Below, in pieces: positions 47,976-60,875 of a stretch of 64,000 bases of DNA (position 1 is its first letter; each line of letters begins with the position of its first letter). The stretch lies in the NCBI GenBank assembly GCA_034620365.1, contig JAQGEQ010000243.1, positions 62,001 through 126,000 on the forward strand, written 5' to 3'. The stretch is from Pegea sp. RAD2-039. Lineage: Eukaryota > Chordata > Thaliacea > Salpida > Salpidae. Position numbers and translations under genes: made by a program. A model generated the notes under the pieces. That model was not told the DNA's origin, made no database searches, and worked only from the letters and a program-made list of their open reading frames with translations.

Positions 47976-50053
47976 TCACAAATTTTTATCACTTACTTTG
48001 TCGACTAGATGTGTCGAAAATCCAACCTCTCCAGACTCCAGCTGCCTATTTGTAGTTGTTTGATTCATATTTCCTGTATTTATATCTTGTTTAAATAATT
48101 AGTAAAAGCTTTGAGTGATTAGATGAAAATTGTATGCCTGCTTCAGCCTTAACGTCCTCAAGAAGTATGTCAAAGATAAAGTAAGGTGTAGTGAAATATA
48201 AAAGAGTAAGTTTTTAGGGGTTTCTTTAATGCTGATTTTTGTTCTTTTAATTCACTCAATAACTTTGAAGGTTTTAATCGATTAATTTTCATACCTTCAA
48301 GCACTAAACCCATCACTTCTCGTTGTAAGTCTCTTGAGATTCTACTCAAGTCTCTAAATGTTTTTACAATAGTAACTCTTTGATTGGTCCCTTCACCATT
48401 TGCAATCATCTATTTTACAACAAGACTTTAACCAAACGTGTTTGATATTTATAAAATTTTTAATTTTTATGACAAATATGTCTAAAAGTTTTATAATTAT
48501 TTAAAATATTTTATACAAAACACTAACTTACTCTTAACTCTTCCTCTTTCGCGTCACCAACGCCAATAGCAAATATTTTCACATCTTTTGACCGCACAAA
48601 CTGAGCCGAACTGTTAAGGTTTTCATGGTCGGTAGATCTATAAATATTTTTTTCCGTATTGAATTGATTGCTCTTTTGAAATTGTTTAGTTATAGTTCTT
48701 AGTATAAGGTTTAAACAGTTTTAAAAGTAACTAACTTTCCATCTGTTAGTAGAATAAGTACTTTTGTAGTTTCAGTATCGTTAAATCTTTTAGATCTTGT
48801 AAATTCGAGATAGGAATAGTTCAAAGCTACCGCGGTATACGTTTTAGAGCCAATTAAAGACATATTTTGAACTTTTTTCTGCAAAGCTTTCTTTTACCTT
48901 CTAAGTTATTAAATTTTTTATGTACCTTAAAATCTCCAAGACTTGTATAGTTACCTATTGGTACTTCAACTCGCATATATTGTTGGTTTTCTAGACTAAA
49001 AAAATATGAGTTCATTGAAATTCATCAAACATTCAGTACCTGATATGATTTTGATAAAATGAATATTGAATCAGTCCTAACTGAACATCCGATTCACGAC
49101 TTTGTAATAACCGTTTCGCAAGAGCTTTTGTCCAATCTTTAACTTTTTTAAAGTCACTTCCCACTGAGCCTGATCCATCAAGAAGTAAAATTATATCCAA
49201 CTTTTTTGATGGACATTCTGATAGAATAAAAGTTAATACTATTTTGAGATTAGCAAAATCTACCAGGTTTCCATTTGAGTGACCAAAATAGTCTTTTTGA
49301 GTTTTTTGTCCAACTCTTATAGCAAATACCACTTGAATAAGAAAGACCTGAACACTTATTGATGTGGTTTGAGTCGCAAGTCTAAACCAAAAACAGTGTT
49401 AATACCAATTTGTACTCAAGTTTTAAATAATAGAAATTCTACTAACTATTAAACTGCCATTTGGAAAGATTTCTATATCTTGTCCAAATGAATCTTTCAT
49501 CATCGAATGTGGTACGAACATTTGATTACATTGAAAAGATAAGTTTTTAGCATCAATTCCTTTTGAACAGTCAAAAAAGTCTCCGCTTGCTAAAAAGTAA
49601 ATACATACTCTAAAAGTTTTTATTTGACTTACTATGCCATTAATATGAGTCATTAAAAATAAAATGTCTCACGTGGTTTTTGTAAGTTTGTCCTCCTTAA
49701 AACATATCTTGGAAGGTACGGAGCTCCGACTATCAACCTAAAATCAAATTTGCTTATGTTAATTTATTCACAACTACATACAATTAGGAGATATGTAATT
49801 ATTTAAGATAAAACATATGTTTTTAGAGAAGCACATTCAATTCTTTTCCATAAGAAATATTTTCTCACCTATCTCTAGAGGTTTCGTTCCTATATTTCAC
49901 TGTATATCCGTAAAAAGATTTTCCGCGATTTCTAATTCGGTCTGGTAATTTTACAAATGATACTTTTTGTGCATCAAATTGAAATGCATTAAAACTTTGA
50001 AAAATGACAAGAGAAAGAAAAACTATCTTATCATAATGATGATATTTCATCAT
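47976..50053 (-). CDS. Integrin alpha (I-domain type), truncated after the I domain
   Basis: Ten exons on the minus strand read as the N-terminal part of an I-domain integrin alpha chain. A signal peptide (KIVFLSLVIFQSFNAFQF) leads into beta-propeller blade 1 (GKSFYGYTVKY, then LIVGAPYLPRYV). Blade 2 and its linker follow (SFGQDIEIFPNGSLI, then TCDSNHINKCSG). Then comes a complete vWA/I domain: CPSKKLDIILLLDGSGSVGS with the MIDAS DxSxS, GSKTYTAVAL with the MIDAS Thr, VLILLTDGK with the MIDAS Asp, and KIFAIGVGDAKEEELR. The last exon (47997-48073, GEVGFSTHLVDK) matches the start of the next blade. It then ends at a GTAAGT or, if unspliced, at a stop at 47976. Blades 3-7, the leg domains, the transmembrane segment and the tail are not in the window. 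It is either a secreted fragment or a broken gene. Confidence 0.75.
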
Positions 50054-53000
50054 CTTAAAATTTACTTTAGTGGTTTGTTAACTGCTAAAATTAAAAATAC
50101 ATTTTAACACGTGTTTAATTCTATCAATAATTATTTCAGATCAAATGTCAGTTAAATTGTACAGTATTAAAGATTATAGTAGCTAAAAGTGTAAACGAGA
50201 ACGTACTCGTTTAAAAGTTATTTTTAAACTATTCTAGACTTAATTATTGCAACAAACTTACTCTAAACTAGTTGATTAAATTTCAAAGATTTTGGTGACT
50301 ATTTAAAAATTTTACGGATCCCTTATAAAAAGCTGTATTAGGCATAATGCCCTATAGAAATAAATATAATCACCAAAGGTTCACAAATTTAAGAATATCT
50401 TTGATCTTGTTTATTAATTTTTAGTAGTCTGCTTTGATTACATCCGGTTTGAAACTTCGGATATCACGAATTATCACCAATATACTTCAATTCAACAAAG
50501 TATAAAGCTATAAAATAAAAATCATCTATTTTGACAAAAAAAGTTGACCTACAAAAATTATTTGTGAAGTTTGTTTTTACTCTAATACCTTTTACTTTTG
50601 ACAATATTAAAACTAAATTTCTTCAAAAACATACGATACTTTTAGACTTTAAGAAAAAAAAACAATCCAAAATATTTTTTCTTTATATAGAGAGTGATAA
50701 TTATTTATATCTACATAGTTATCAACAGATATAATTACAAATATATCAAATATATACTCATTCTACATTATCAAGTATTGGGTCTAACTCAAATTTTTAA
50801 ACTGTAAATAATAAATCTCTAATTATAAAACTGACTTAAAGTTATCAAATAATAACTATTTATTCTAAAATATGGGAATTTAAAACTTTAGATTGATATT
50901 CGGTGTTTTCTGCCATTCAAATATGTTTAAATGGTAAGTAGACAAGTATTAACATATGCAAGCTTCTGAGAGAACTTTTTCTAAGTATTATATTACAATT
51001 CACCAGAAGCTTTAAAAGCAATCATTCAAAAGAAATCTATTTTCCAATTATCATTTCATACTTCTGTAAACTACCAAATTTTCTGTAATAAACATGATTT
51101 TGTTTACGTTGTTGTTTTACTAAGAGTCATTTAAGCTATGATTAAGATAATTTCTAAATTCACGAAACCGGATATCTCGTTTGAAGTTTCTTGCTGATAA
51201 CTTTATTCATAACATTATGTTTTCAATGCTTCAATTGAATTTAAGCTATATTGAACTAATTTTTCTTCTAAATAGAGGATACCATCTCATCACTAGAACC
51301 AATACTAAAGTATACTACCAACTATAAAATTAACTTTAATGAATAAATATATAAGGTGCTGAAGGAAATGATAAAAATCTGATTATTTTACAATTCATTA
51401 AACGTTTTATTTAACTTTACCGTTGAACTAACTCAAGTTTTAATAGCTTAAGACTCTTTTTTTAAATTTCACTTTCTTTTTACATTTAAGTTATCCAACA
51501 GAATAGGTTTTCTTAAATGATTCTATCCCATAAACTCAGTCACTTTTTGTATTATATTAAAAAAATCTTCATAACAAAATTCTTTAATAAAATTTTTCAA
51601 TATTCAAAATTATCAATTTACCTCACAAGACAAAACTGGGAATATAGCTAATATTCAAAAGTACTGTAAATATTTATAAGTCTAAATAAACAAAATATAA
51701 ATTATTTTGCTGCCTGTTTTCACTTTTAAAAGGTTTCAAATGATAACAGTCAATATAATAGACGTCTAACTCACTGACTGTTCGCAGAAAACGTCCGCCT
51801 CCAGCCTTTACAACTCTTTCTATTACTGTTTACTATATTTCTGGTAAAATTTAATTTAATGCAACATAAATTTTGGAGTTTAATTGTTAATAACTATAAA
51901 ATTAAGTAAAGAAAATTCTCATCAATTTATTTTTAAAAGTTATGATTTTTATAAAATTTATTTTTGTCTCTACATCTGGGTCAAACAGATTATTTCAAGG
52001 CTTCTAATCAGTAAGCAGTGGGAGTAGCTCATGGATACATAGATTTGATTTTTTAGAAAAATGTTGATTTTCTCATTTTATAAATTTTTTCCTATTTATT
52101 TATGTATTTTTATCGGCATGCGCCGCTACACAAAGTTTCCACTTTGATGAACATTAATAAAAAAAACGGTTTGCTGTTCCAAAACACAATTTAATATCAG
52201 TAATATTAAAAAACTACAACATTATTTTCCAATGGAAAATAATATTTTTTAAACAAGGCTATACAGCGTGAAATGAATTTAAATGTACTATGATCGGCTC
52301 AATATAAAATTCATTCAGAAAAGTATCATCGTTTTAGTTGAAAAATTACGTTTTCCAGTGTATAGATTACTAAAAGACTCATTGATAATTAGAGTTATTA
52401 TCAGTTTTATATAATTAAACAGCTTTTGTCATATTATCACAAGCCTTGCAAAAAATGATAATAATTAATTACTTCTTTAGTCTATTAGTTTTTAAATAAA
52501 TTTTATAAAATTCAAGTTATTTGAATAATAATTATTTTGATCTAATTTCAAAATTTACGAAAATTAGTTTAAATAAATAAGAGATGATTAAAATAAAAAT
52601 CGAAAAAGTCCCGATAAGTAGCTTTTGTTGTTATGCTTGTAATAGCAGCTTTACTTTTTTACTTAACAATTTATTTATTGCCTTATAGCTTTATTCCTAT
52701 AAATTATTTTTTATCATTACTAAATTTTGATTTACGCATTCATGAGTAGGGTTAGATTTTTTTCTTATAATTACGACAATGAAAATAATGGTATTGAACT
52801 AAGTAATGTAAACAAAGAACTTTTTGTGCTTTAAAATATCTTTGATCTTGATTTAATATAATAAAATGATTTAAGTACTATCAATAATATGACTAATTTA
52901 TAGTTCAAACTTTCTTTAGATAGTTTGAATATTTTTTATATTCTTTCTCATTTTGATATTATTACCAATATAAATTATTATCTAATCCTAGTTTTGTTGT

Positions 53001-53800
53001 AAATTAAATATAATATTTTATACTTTCTCATTTATTGTATTTATTGTAGTTTTAAATGGTTTTATATTAATTTTACTTTAGATTTTATTTGAATCAAATT
53101 TAAATTTAGCTTGATTTTGTAAAATGCTGATTTTTAATTGTCTGAATATATAGATTATTTTTAAATATTATCATGTAATATTTATAGAAATTTAATAGAA
53201 ATTTCTCTTTGAGAATGAATAAAAACAACAATTTTGTTTTGTATTTATTTATTTATAAAAAAAGTTAGATTGCCTTGTTTTTCAAGATAATTAATTATGC
53301 TTAATTAATAATTTATAATTGTCATAAATTTAAAAAAAAATTGAATTTTAATAAATTTATAAAAATATAAAAAATGTTTAGACATTAAATCTGTACTAAA
53401 TTTAATCATTAAATCTAGAGATGGATATAATTGATGTATATTTATACTTTATTTATTAAGTCATCTATTTGTTTTTACTTTACAAACTTGAAATTTATTT
53501 ATTTTTATGAATTATTTCCTACTTAACAAGTACTATTATTTATATTCAAAAAATGATAATGAATTGATATTTAATTATCAATAAATTGCTTTTTATAATA
53601 TGACCATGCAATAATGTATATTTAAATTATTCTATTGAAAAAAATTCTTTCTTTTTTTATATTTATTTACATTTGCTAAATATTATGTGACTTTATTTAT
53701 TCTGAATTCATTTTCAATTCTCTAACAGCCAACTAAACTTGTATTTATATTTTAAGGCTTGTTTAGGTTTTCTTTTAGTGATATTTGTTGTTTTATTGAA
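50054..53800. other. Intergenic, no gene recognised
   Basis: About 3.7 kb of A+T-rich spacer between the integrin fragment and DR1, transcribed away on both sides. It holds a perfect short inverted repeat at 52221-52243, and the acceptor-like ttttcttttag ending at 53778 before DR1. The missing integrin exons are not here. Confidence 0.4.
52221..52243. repeat. Perfect 11-bp inverted repeat
   Basis: attattttcca and tggaaaataat are exact inverted copies with a single A between them. Significance unknown. Confidence 0.6.
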
Positions 53801-55296
53801 ATGGCTGATGATGATGATTTAAATTTACCCAGAGCAGCAATTAATAAACTGATTAAAGAAACTCTTCCACAAGTAAGTCCAGCTTATTTATTTGAAAAAC
53901 CTCTCTTATCAGTGATAAATTGGTAGTGATAGATGAAATTATATTTCTTCAATACTTCTTCATTACTGCTATTTAATTTTAACAATTTTATAAACATTTT
54001 GTTCACCATTTCATTTAGCATTTCTTTTTTAATTTCATATTGTTTACTTTCAATAAATTTTTTGATATTATAAGATGATTTATTATAATTTTCATATATG
54101 ATTTGTTTCAATCTTTTCTTATGCATGAGTAGAAAGTTTAATTTTTTCACATTAATCAAAATTATTAAAAGCTCTTTTGTTTAATTACCTTTTTAAGTTT
54201 TAAGTGGTTTATTAATTTTTCATTGTCAGTTTTATTTTATCAAATTTTTGTCAATATTTTAAAGGTAAGAGTATCTGTAGAAGGAAGAGAACTAATTGTT
54301 AACTGTTGTAATGAATTTATTCATTTATTATCTTCTGAATCAAATGAAATCTGTAACAAACAAGCCAAGAAAACAATAATGCCCGAACATGTATTTGAAG
54401 GTTAGTCATAAAACATCTTTAAACCAATTCTATTCTTTATTTATGTTGTGTTCAAGACTATTTTTTTAGAAAATGAGATAATTTTTGAAATTAAAAATCA
54501 ATTTTTATAGCACTAAAATCACTTGGATTTTCTTGCTTTGTCGATGATTGCCAACGAGTTTTGAAAGAATGCAAGCAAGTGGCTTTTAAGAAAAGGAAAG
54601 GAAGTACTCGTTTAGAAAATCTTGGAATACCTGAAGAAGAGTTACTTAGACAGCAACAGGCTCTTTTTGCTGAGGTATTTGATTACATCTATCCAATTTT
54701 GTAAATATTTTTATCCAGTATTTTCAACTAAAAAAGATTATGTCTTGATTGATTTAATGTAACATTAAAAAACCTAAATTATTTAAAGTTTTGATTTAGT
54801 TTATAATTGGTCAATATCTGTTTTAGTTTTCAAATGATCACAGTTTTTCAAATTTATGTTTAAACATTTTTGAAGTTTTTCTAAATAACGATTGTTAGTC
54901 TCTAAAAGAAATCTTTTATTTAATTTTGTGATAAAAAGCTATTTGAGTATATGTACCACCCAAACCTGTTAGCCGTCAACAAAACTAAACTCCAAATATT
55001 TTCTTCCAATCTAATTTAATGGTTAGTAGTTGAGAGTGGTTGGAAACTCACCATCGATCAGAAAATAAAACACTTACAGGCTTACAAATAGCTTGTAAAC
55101 ATTTCCAACTCTTTAAAATATAAAATTGAACTTTCAAATAACAAGTATGCTACAACAGGCTCGTCAACAACAACTAGAACAAGAAAAAGAGGAGTGGTTA
55201 CGACACCAACAGCTTGTACAAGCAGGGGACCCTTCAAATTCTGAATATATTGATCCACAATTTCACACAGATAGCAGACAACAGTTTTCTCAATAA
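53801..55296 (+). CDS. DR1: DR1 (NC2 beta), histone-fold transcription repressor
   Basis: Beta subunit of negative cofactor 2. With DRAP1 it binds TBP on DNA and blocks TFIIA/TFIIB recruitment; it is also a component of the ATAC acetyltransferase complex. Four exons: 53801-53872, 54265-54400, 54511-54674 and 55159-55296, giving 169 residues (human 176). The histone fold includes LPRAAINKLIKETLPQVRVS, VNCCNEFIHLLSSESNEICN, KKTIMPEHVFEALKSLGF and VLKECKQVAFKKRKGSTRLE. The Gln-rich C-terminal helix (EELLRQQQALFAEARQQQLE, EWLRHQQLVQAG) is kept. All junctions keep frame. Nuclear protein. An acceptor-like AG lies 22 nt before the ATG. A poly(A) signal AATAAA is at about 55476. Confidence 0.97.
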
Positions 55297-56080
55297 ACAA
55301 ACTATTAGATAGTTTCCTACTATAGCTAGAAACTCCATATGTTTAAATATGATTTATTTCTTTATCTTTTTCCATTTATATTTATTTGAAATCATTATAA
55401 GCTTTCTAAATCGGCATTTTTGTTCACAAACATAGCTAAGTATTATTTTTTATATTTTACTGTATTATTTTTGGAAATAAAATGGATAATCAAAATATCA
55501 TTTTAGTTTATAAATCACAAACATATAAGACTTTTTTATAATTTTTAAATATTTCTTCTTATTTTATTCAAATTATAATCTGATAACCTTATATATAGCA
55601 AATATGTTTCTTTCTTATAAGTTTGGAAGAAGTTTATGAGAATAGTTACATATAAGTGGCTACTCTTAAAAATCAAAGAGTGAAGCAGACTCTTCTATGA
55701 TTATTTAAACATTTCCTAAAAGATTTATCTAATTTTCACTTTTGATGACAATTTTTACAAACTTTGATTTTACGAGATTCATAAATCTTTTTAAATTTTA
55801 CTCATCAATTGGAGTTGATCAATATTTTTAAAATAAACTTTTGATTTTTGCAAACAGAAGCTTCTGGAATTGTTCTTATTTCTTTTATTACAATATTTTG
55901 TTGTTTTATCATCATTTATAAAAAAAATGTCGAAAGGATAAAAGATTTATATCTTATAAATACAAGGATATCCGTATATTCTGTTAATATTTTAACATAG
56001 ATTAATTATTTAGTAACTTCCATGACAAAATCATTTCTGTATCAAATTAATACCTTTTAACTGAACCTTCAATTTTTAGA
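55297..56080. other. DR1 3' flank, no gene recognised
   Basis: Contains the DR1 poly(A) signal near 55476, then A+T-rich sequence up to LINE debris. Confidence 0.4.
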
Positions 56081-57420
56081 TTTGGTTCCTAATCTTCACT
56101 TTGCCTGTCCACAATAATAACTGCAAACTAATTCCGTACCTGTAACAAATCATTCTCTTTTGTTAAGTGCTCCATCTATTCTTTAAACAACCTGTATTAC
56201 TTATCTCTAAATTGCCATCATCTTCCAGTTCCTTCTCAATGAAAGACTTTCATTATTATCCTAGTCCATACAAAGATGATAGAAATAAGTCACTGAGTTA
56301 CCTAACTGATAGCTTCTATCGAATCTTCGAATAACCTGGCTACTATTGTCATCTATATAGATGTACGCAAAGCTCTTCATTTAGTTTTAGATCTGATATT
56401 AGTAAAAACTCAGAAAATTTAATATAAACTCGATTTTTATCTCTTGAATTAAGTAATTTCTGAAAAATAGACAACAATGAGTTATTATTGTTAAAATTTT
56501 CTTGAGGTTTTTAGTGGTATTCTTTAAGGTAGCATTATTAGTCCTATTGCTTTATTCAATATTGATATCGATGACATTACATACTGTTTAACACCACTAA
56601 ATGGTTCTGGAAATTCAATGCTTTGCCAACGATACCAAACTTGTTAGTAGAAGTGGATGCTACTGATCTATGGCATCAATCAAGGCAACTCAAACCAACC
56701 ACAACCAACTGTTTTCATCTGTCAATAAATAAGCCCTCAAAATCTAACGCAGAATCACATAACTTCTATCTGAACAACAATAAAACTTTCTAATGTCCAG
56801 TCTTTAAAGATTTTGGGCCTTTTCATATCTGACGATTTAAAATAGGCTCACCACGTCAATTATTTGTTCAGAGTTCTTTCATCCACTTCATAATCCTCAA
56901 ATCTTTTAAGACCAGACAAATTTAGATATTGTTTATACTTTTCACTACATACTTGCATCCAGAATTAGTTAAGACTTCTCCGTATTGACAAGACGCCTCG
57001 AGAAAGATATTAAAAGCATTAGAAGGCTTGAAGTCGATTTAAAAATCATATATTTAGAAAGCTTCCTTTTCTTCATACAAGGGCCGTCTTTATAAGCTTA
57101 ATATAAAATCCTTCTAACATCTACACCTTTTTTCCAACCATGTATTATTGTTCAAAACTATTAATGATTTGTTCCACCCTAACTTCAATGTCTTTTTTAA
57201 AGATCACAATCTTCCATACGTCTTCAGAAGTTTAAAATCCAAAATTAACCAGCTCAACAACTTCAATAACTCTCAGTGAACGAACAGCATTTTCAACAAG
57301 GCAGCCACAGTTCAAAATCTTCTTCCCGACTCCATCACTAAATCACAGTTGATCAACTCTCTCAAGATTTTGTTTGAAAATCATGCTGCCAGTCTCTTTA
57401 TTTATTTATTCATTTCATCA
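56081..57420 (+). mobile_element. Decayed LINE reverse transcriptase
   Basis: Plus-strand translation, broken by many stops and shifts, still shows the order of a non-LTR reverse transcriptase. From about 56220: FQFLLNERLSL, IYIDVRKALHLV, then SGIL*GSIISPIALFNIDID followed by the DDI equivalent of the RT palm. Further on: KILGLFISDDLK, a thumb region, FKTINDLFHPNF, and LPDSITKSQLINSLKILFE near 57320-57380. It is a CR1/jockey-like C-terminal arrangement, clearly dead, and it abuts a younger LINE piece at about 57430. Confidence 0.65.
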
Positions 57421-57424
57421 TTTT

Positions 57425-58185
57425 ACTTTTGGTTTATAGCTTATATTTACCTGTGCCTCTGCAGTGCCACTATTTTGTTTTCTACAATACTTTATATCAT
57501 ATTGTGATACATGGTTTTTCGTCAACCTTTTCAAACTGTACATACGCCCTATTCTTGAATACAATGTCAGTGCATGGATGCCATATCAAGTTGGTGATAT
57601 CAGAAAAATCGAATCTGTTCAGGCAACGTTTACGAGATTGGTTTGCAGGAAACTTAATATCAAATACGAGAGTTATAACCATCGTCTCAGCTTCTTCAAT
57701 CTAGATACTTTGGAAATCCGAAGAATTAAATACGACCTTATTCTGATTTTTAAAATTATTCACAACCTAATTGATCTTCAGTTTGATGACTTTTTCTCCA
57801 TTAGTCCCTCCCTCAAGTTATACCAACTTAGAAGACATAAATTACATCTTAATAAGCCCACTCCACCAGCCACGTTAACCAGATTAAGTTTTTTCTCATA
57901 CCGCACAATCAGTACATGGAACAATCTGCCATCAGAGATTGTCATGTCAAAATCACTTGTGTTGTTCAAAAAAAAGCTGAATTGTTATAATATCGCCAAC
58001 ATTGCCATTTCTAAACTGTGAATTTTTCTCTTTTACAATACTATGATTCTGTGCAATTCTTCATTGTCATATGCTTTTTCGTTTACACGTCAAATAGATC
58101 TAATTTGTGAGAATGTGTGTTAGCGAGAGGTGCTCTCTTTAGGCACCCTCCTTCACATTTATTGTAATAAATAAATAGATACTTA
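57425..58185 (+). mobile_element. 5'-truncated LINE copy with open C-terminal ORF
   Basis: The open frame at 57464-58021 (185 residues) is the C-terminal part of a jockey/CR1-like ORF2. It has YIRPILEYNVSAWMPYQV, then KIESVQATFTRLVCRKL, and near the end FFSYRTISTWNNLPSEIV and LFKKKLNCY. It is followed by a short 3' UTR with GAGAGGTGCTCTCTTTAGGC, ACCCTCC and an ATTGTAATAAATAAATA end at about 58176. The absence of stops over 185 codons suggests a fairly recent insertion, compared with the related decayed copy at 44085-44632. Truncated upstream of the reverse transcriptase core, so inactive. Confidence 0.85.
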
Positions 58186-60875
58186 AGGACTTTTCATTAT
58201 CTTACTATAGTCATATTCTTTCGTGTTCGTTAAAACAGTTATATAATTTGTCACTTTCAGCCATGAGTTTAAACAAATAAATAGATACCGAGTTTGAAGA
58301 AACACTATTTTGACCAAAGAATTACAATAAATGCGGAGGGTGCTTGAAAAGAACACACATTCTCACAAATTGGTACACAATATTAGATGAAAACCTTAAA
58401 ACTAGTTTTTAACCTTAAAAACAAAATAAATTCAAAAATTAAAACTATTTTACTTAAGCTAATAATAATTGAATAACAATTTATAAAGATCTAAATCTGA
58501 AGACGGCCTCCGCAAGTGTCGAATCTTTTGAAATCTTACTATCGTTTTTGTGAAGGAGATTTTGTGTTTAGAGATCTATTGCTTATAAATATTATGATGA
58601 AAAACTAAATTGCTGTGAAGTTTCTTGCTTCTGCACAACAATCGTAAGTTCTAAATAACTCTTTTAAGTACTCATATCAATTTTAAAATAAACTTAAAAA
58701 ATATTTTAGCATTTATACAATTTTCTATCATAAAAATACAAACTTGTCAATTCAAATACCTCAATTAATATTAAAAGCGATGGAAATATATGTTTCATCA
58801 AATTTAGTGGTTTTTATAATTAAAAATCCTTATTTGAGGTTATTTCATTGCCTTTCAAAATTCATTCAAAGTCATAACTTAAAAGGTCGGTGTAATTTAA
58901 ACAAAGACTAGTGGGGGTAATATGAAATAAACTCATTATAAAGCTGGAAAAGTAATTTGAAATTTCTTTATTGAAACTTCGAGAAAAAAATTGAGCACTT
59001 CTCAGCCAGAATTTCTTTCAGTCTTTATTTTGTTGTAAAATTTTTATTTTGTTAACAGTTTTGTTCAAAGTACATAAAAAAGATTAATGATTTATAGAAT
59101 TTAAACAATATAATAAAAATATATCAATTTTCAACCCCTAAATCGGAAATTAACATAAAGCGTTAAACAAATTATTTAATTGTATATTTAACCTGCTAAA
59201 AATTTATTTTATCCAATGTCTTATTTTAAGAGATTGAAAGCCTTTTTAGATCTCGATGATTTGAAAGAGTAGAATAACTCACTTTCTAACTATTTGTTCA
59301 TTTGTTTTAGTAATTTTATAGTTTTTAGTCGTTCCTGTTTCTAAGTTTGGTTGTGACTAGTGTTTCTATTTTTAATTATTTCTATAGAAACTTATCAAAA
59401 AAACCTTTCAGACTTTTTAAATAAGTTTCCTTACGTGTCACGGACAGTTTTTCCCAGAAAGATAATTTATTGACATTTGAAGTTTGGTTTGTTTTTATAA
59501 CCTAAAGTATGATGAGGAGGTATTTTGCATAAGCTGGTGTAGATACAAGTACATGAATCAAAAGCTTCATAGATCATTTTATAACATTTTTCAAATCAGT
59601 CTCTGATTGTCAAAATATAATAACTATATAAAAAAAGATTTGATTCAATACTTTGTCAATATTTATCTGAAAAAAAACCTTTTTGTTGGTTATAGTTCAA
59701 TTCTATATAAGTCACAAAAAGTGTACAAGAGCTATAGGGCAGTTTTATTCGTAAATTTCCTTAGCCAAAACTTCTTTTAGTGTCAAATATTGAGTTGGAT
59801 AAGTAAGAATACAAAAGAGATGCGTGACAATGTGCAGGGAGACAGTTTTCTTGATAACAGTATGTAAACTTTTTAATAAAAATAAAGTGTACCGTATGGC
59901 TACTACTTGCGACTCAGGCTTTGTATTTACAACCTTTCTATTCAGATAAATCAAAATTTATTTTTCTACTTAATTCGTTTCTTATGAAACACCATTTTCG
60001 TCTACTCTCTTGTTATAATATTATTAGTTTTCCGTCCGGGTAGTTTTGATTTGAGTAAGTCTTGTCGCAGCTCTTGATGTTCAACTTGTAAACATTCGTT
60101 AAAATAAAATTTTGTAAATGTAACTTAAATCTTTATATTGTAGTTTATACTTTCAAAACTATATATAGGTATTTTATACTTCTAGTTTACAAAATATTAA
60201 TATTTGTACATGTATGTTAGGTAAAAAACCTTGTAAACGTTGGTTTCTACTTGAGTGTTATTCTTTCGTTATAATTATTATCATTTATGAAAATTGATTA
60301 GTTATTAAATTGTAATTTGCTTTTTTAGAATGTGTCATATGACATAGAATGACTAGTAACAAATTACTACTAAACTTTGCATTGCTAATACATTTTTGTT
60401 CTAATTATTTTTATTTTAAATTTTTTAATAAAATGCCAACTTTTTAGATAATAATTTATTCTGTAAAATAAATCTCTCTAAAACAAAATTATACTTTTTG
60501 TTGAGTTCTAAGTAAATATAGTTTGTGGGTGTGTGGTATTAAAATAGAATTTATATATTTTTGCTAATATTTTATTGTAGTTGAGTCTATTGAAAATCTG
60601 TTAGAGAAATAATAAAGTGATTTAAAAAATTTGTTTATTTTATTTTGAACTGTTCTATTTGAAGAACTTTTAATAAATTGATGAAATACTGCTTATATAA
60701 AATAAACAATAATAATTTTCATTCTTAAAACAAGTTCTAAAACCATAAATCTATTTTATAGTCATTATCATATTTACATTAAATATTGTTGTTCTCCATT
60801 TAAAAAATTGACATACAAAAACAAATTTGTACTTGTTATAGGTTGTATTATTGTTTTAATAGATAAAAGAGCGAC
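58186..60875. other. Intergenic with a reversed LINE tail
   Basis: After the LINE tail at 58318-58400 the sequence is A+T-rich with no exon I can support. An acceptor-like tgttttaatag ends at 60862, 13 nt before the TMEM179-like start. Confidence 0.4.
58318..58400 (-). mobile_element. Reversed LINE 3' tail facing the plus-strand copy
   Basis: Read on the minus strand: AATTTGTGAGAATGTGTGTT, then CAAGCACCCTCCGCATTTAT and TGTAATT. The first block matches the plus-strand tail at about 58096-58125 and the second the part after its hairpin. The bases between, AGCGAGAGGTGCT, are missing here. The two tails point at each other about 140 bp apart. Confidence 0.75.

Noticed and set aside
48100-48180. 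Extra integrin exon reading DVKAEAGIQFSSNHSKLL
   Set aside because: No acceptor gives the needed phase; the exon at 47997-48073 fits both phase and integrin sequence.
50531-50734. 67-residue plus-strand frame
   Set aside because: A+T-rich composition gives Lys/Phe-rich text; nothing supports a gene.
59745-59954. 69-residue minus-strand frame
   Set aside because: No recognisable motif and no plausible splice partners in the surrounding spacer.
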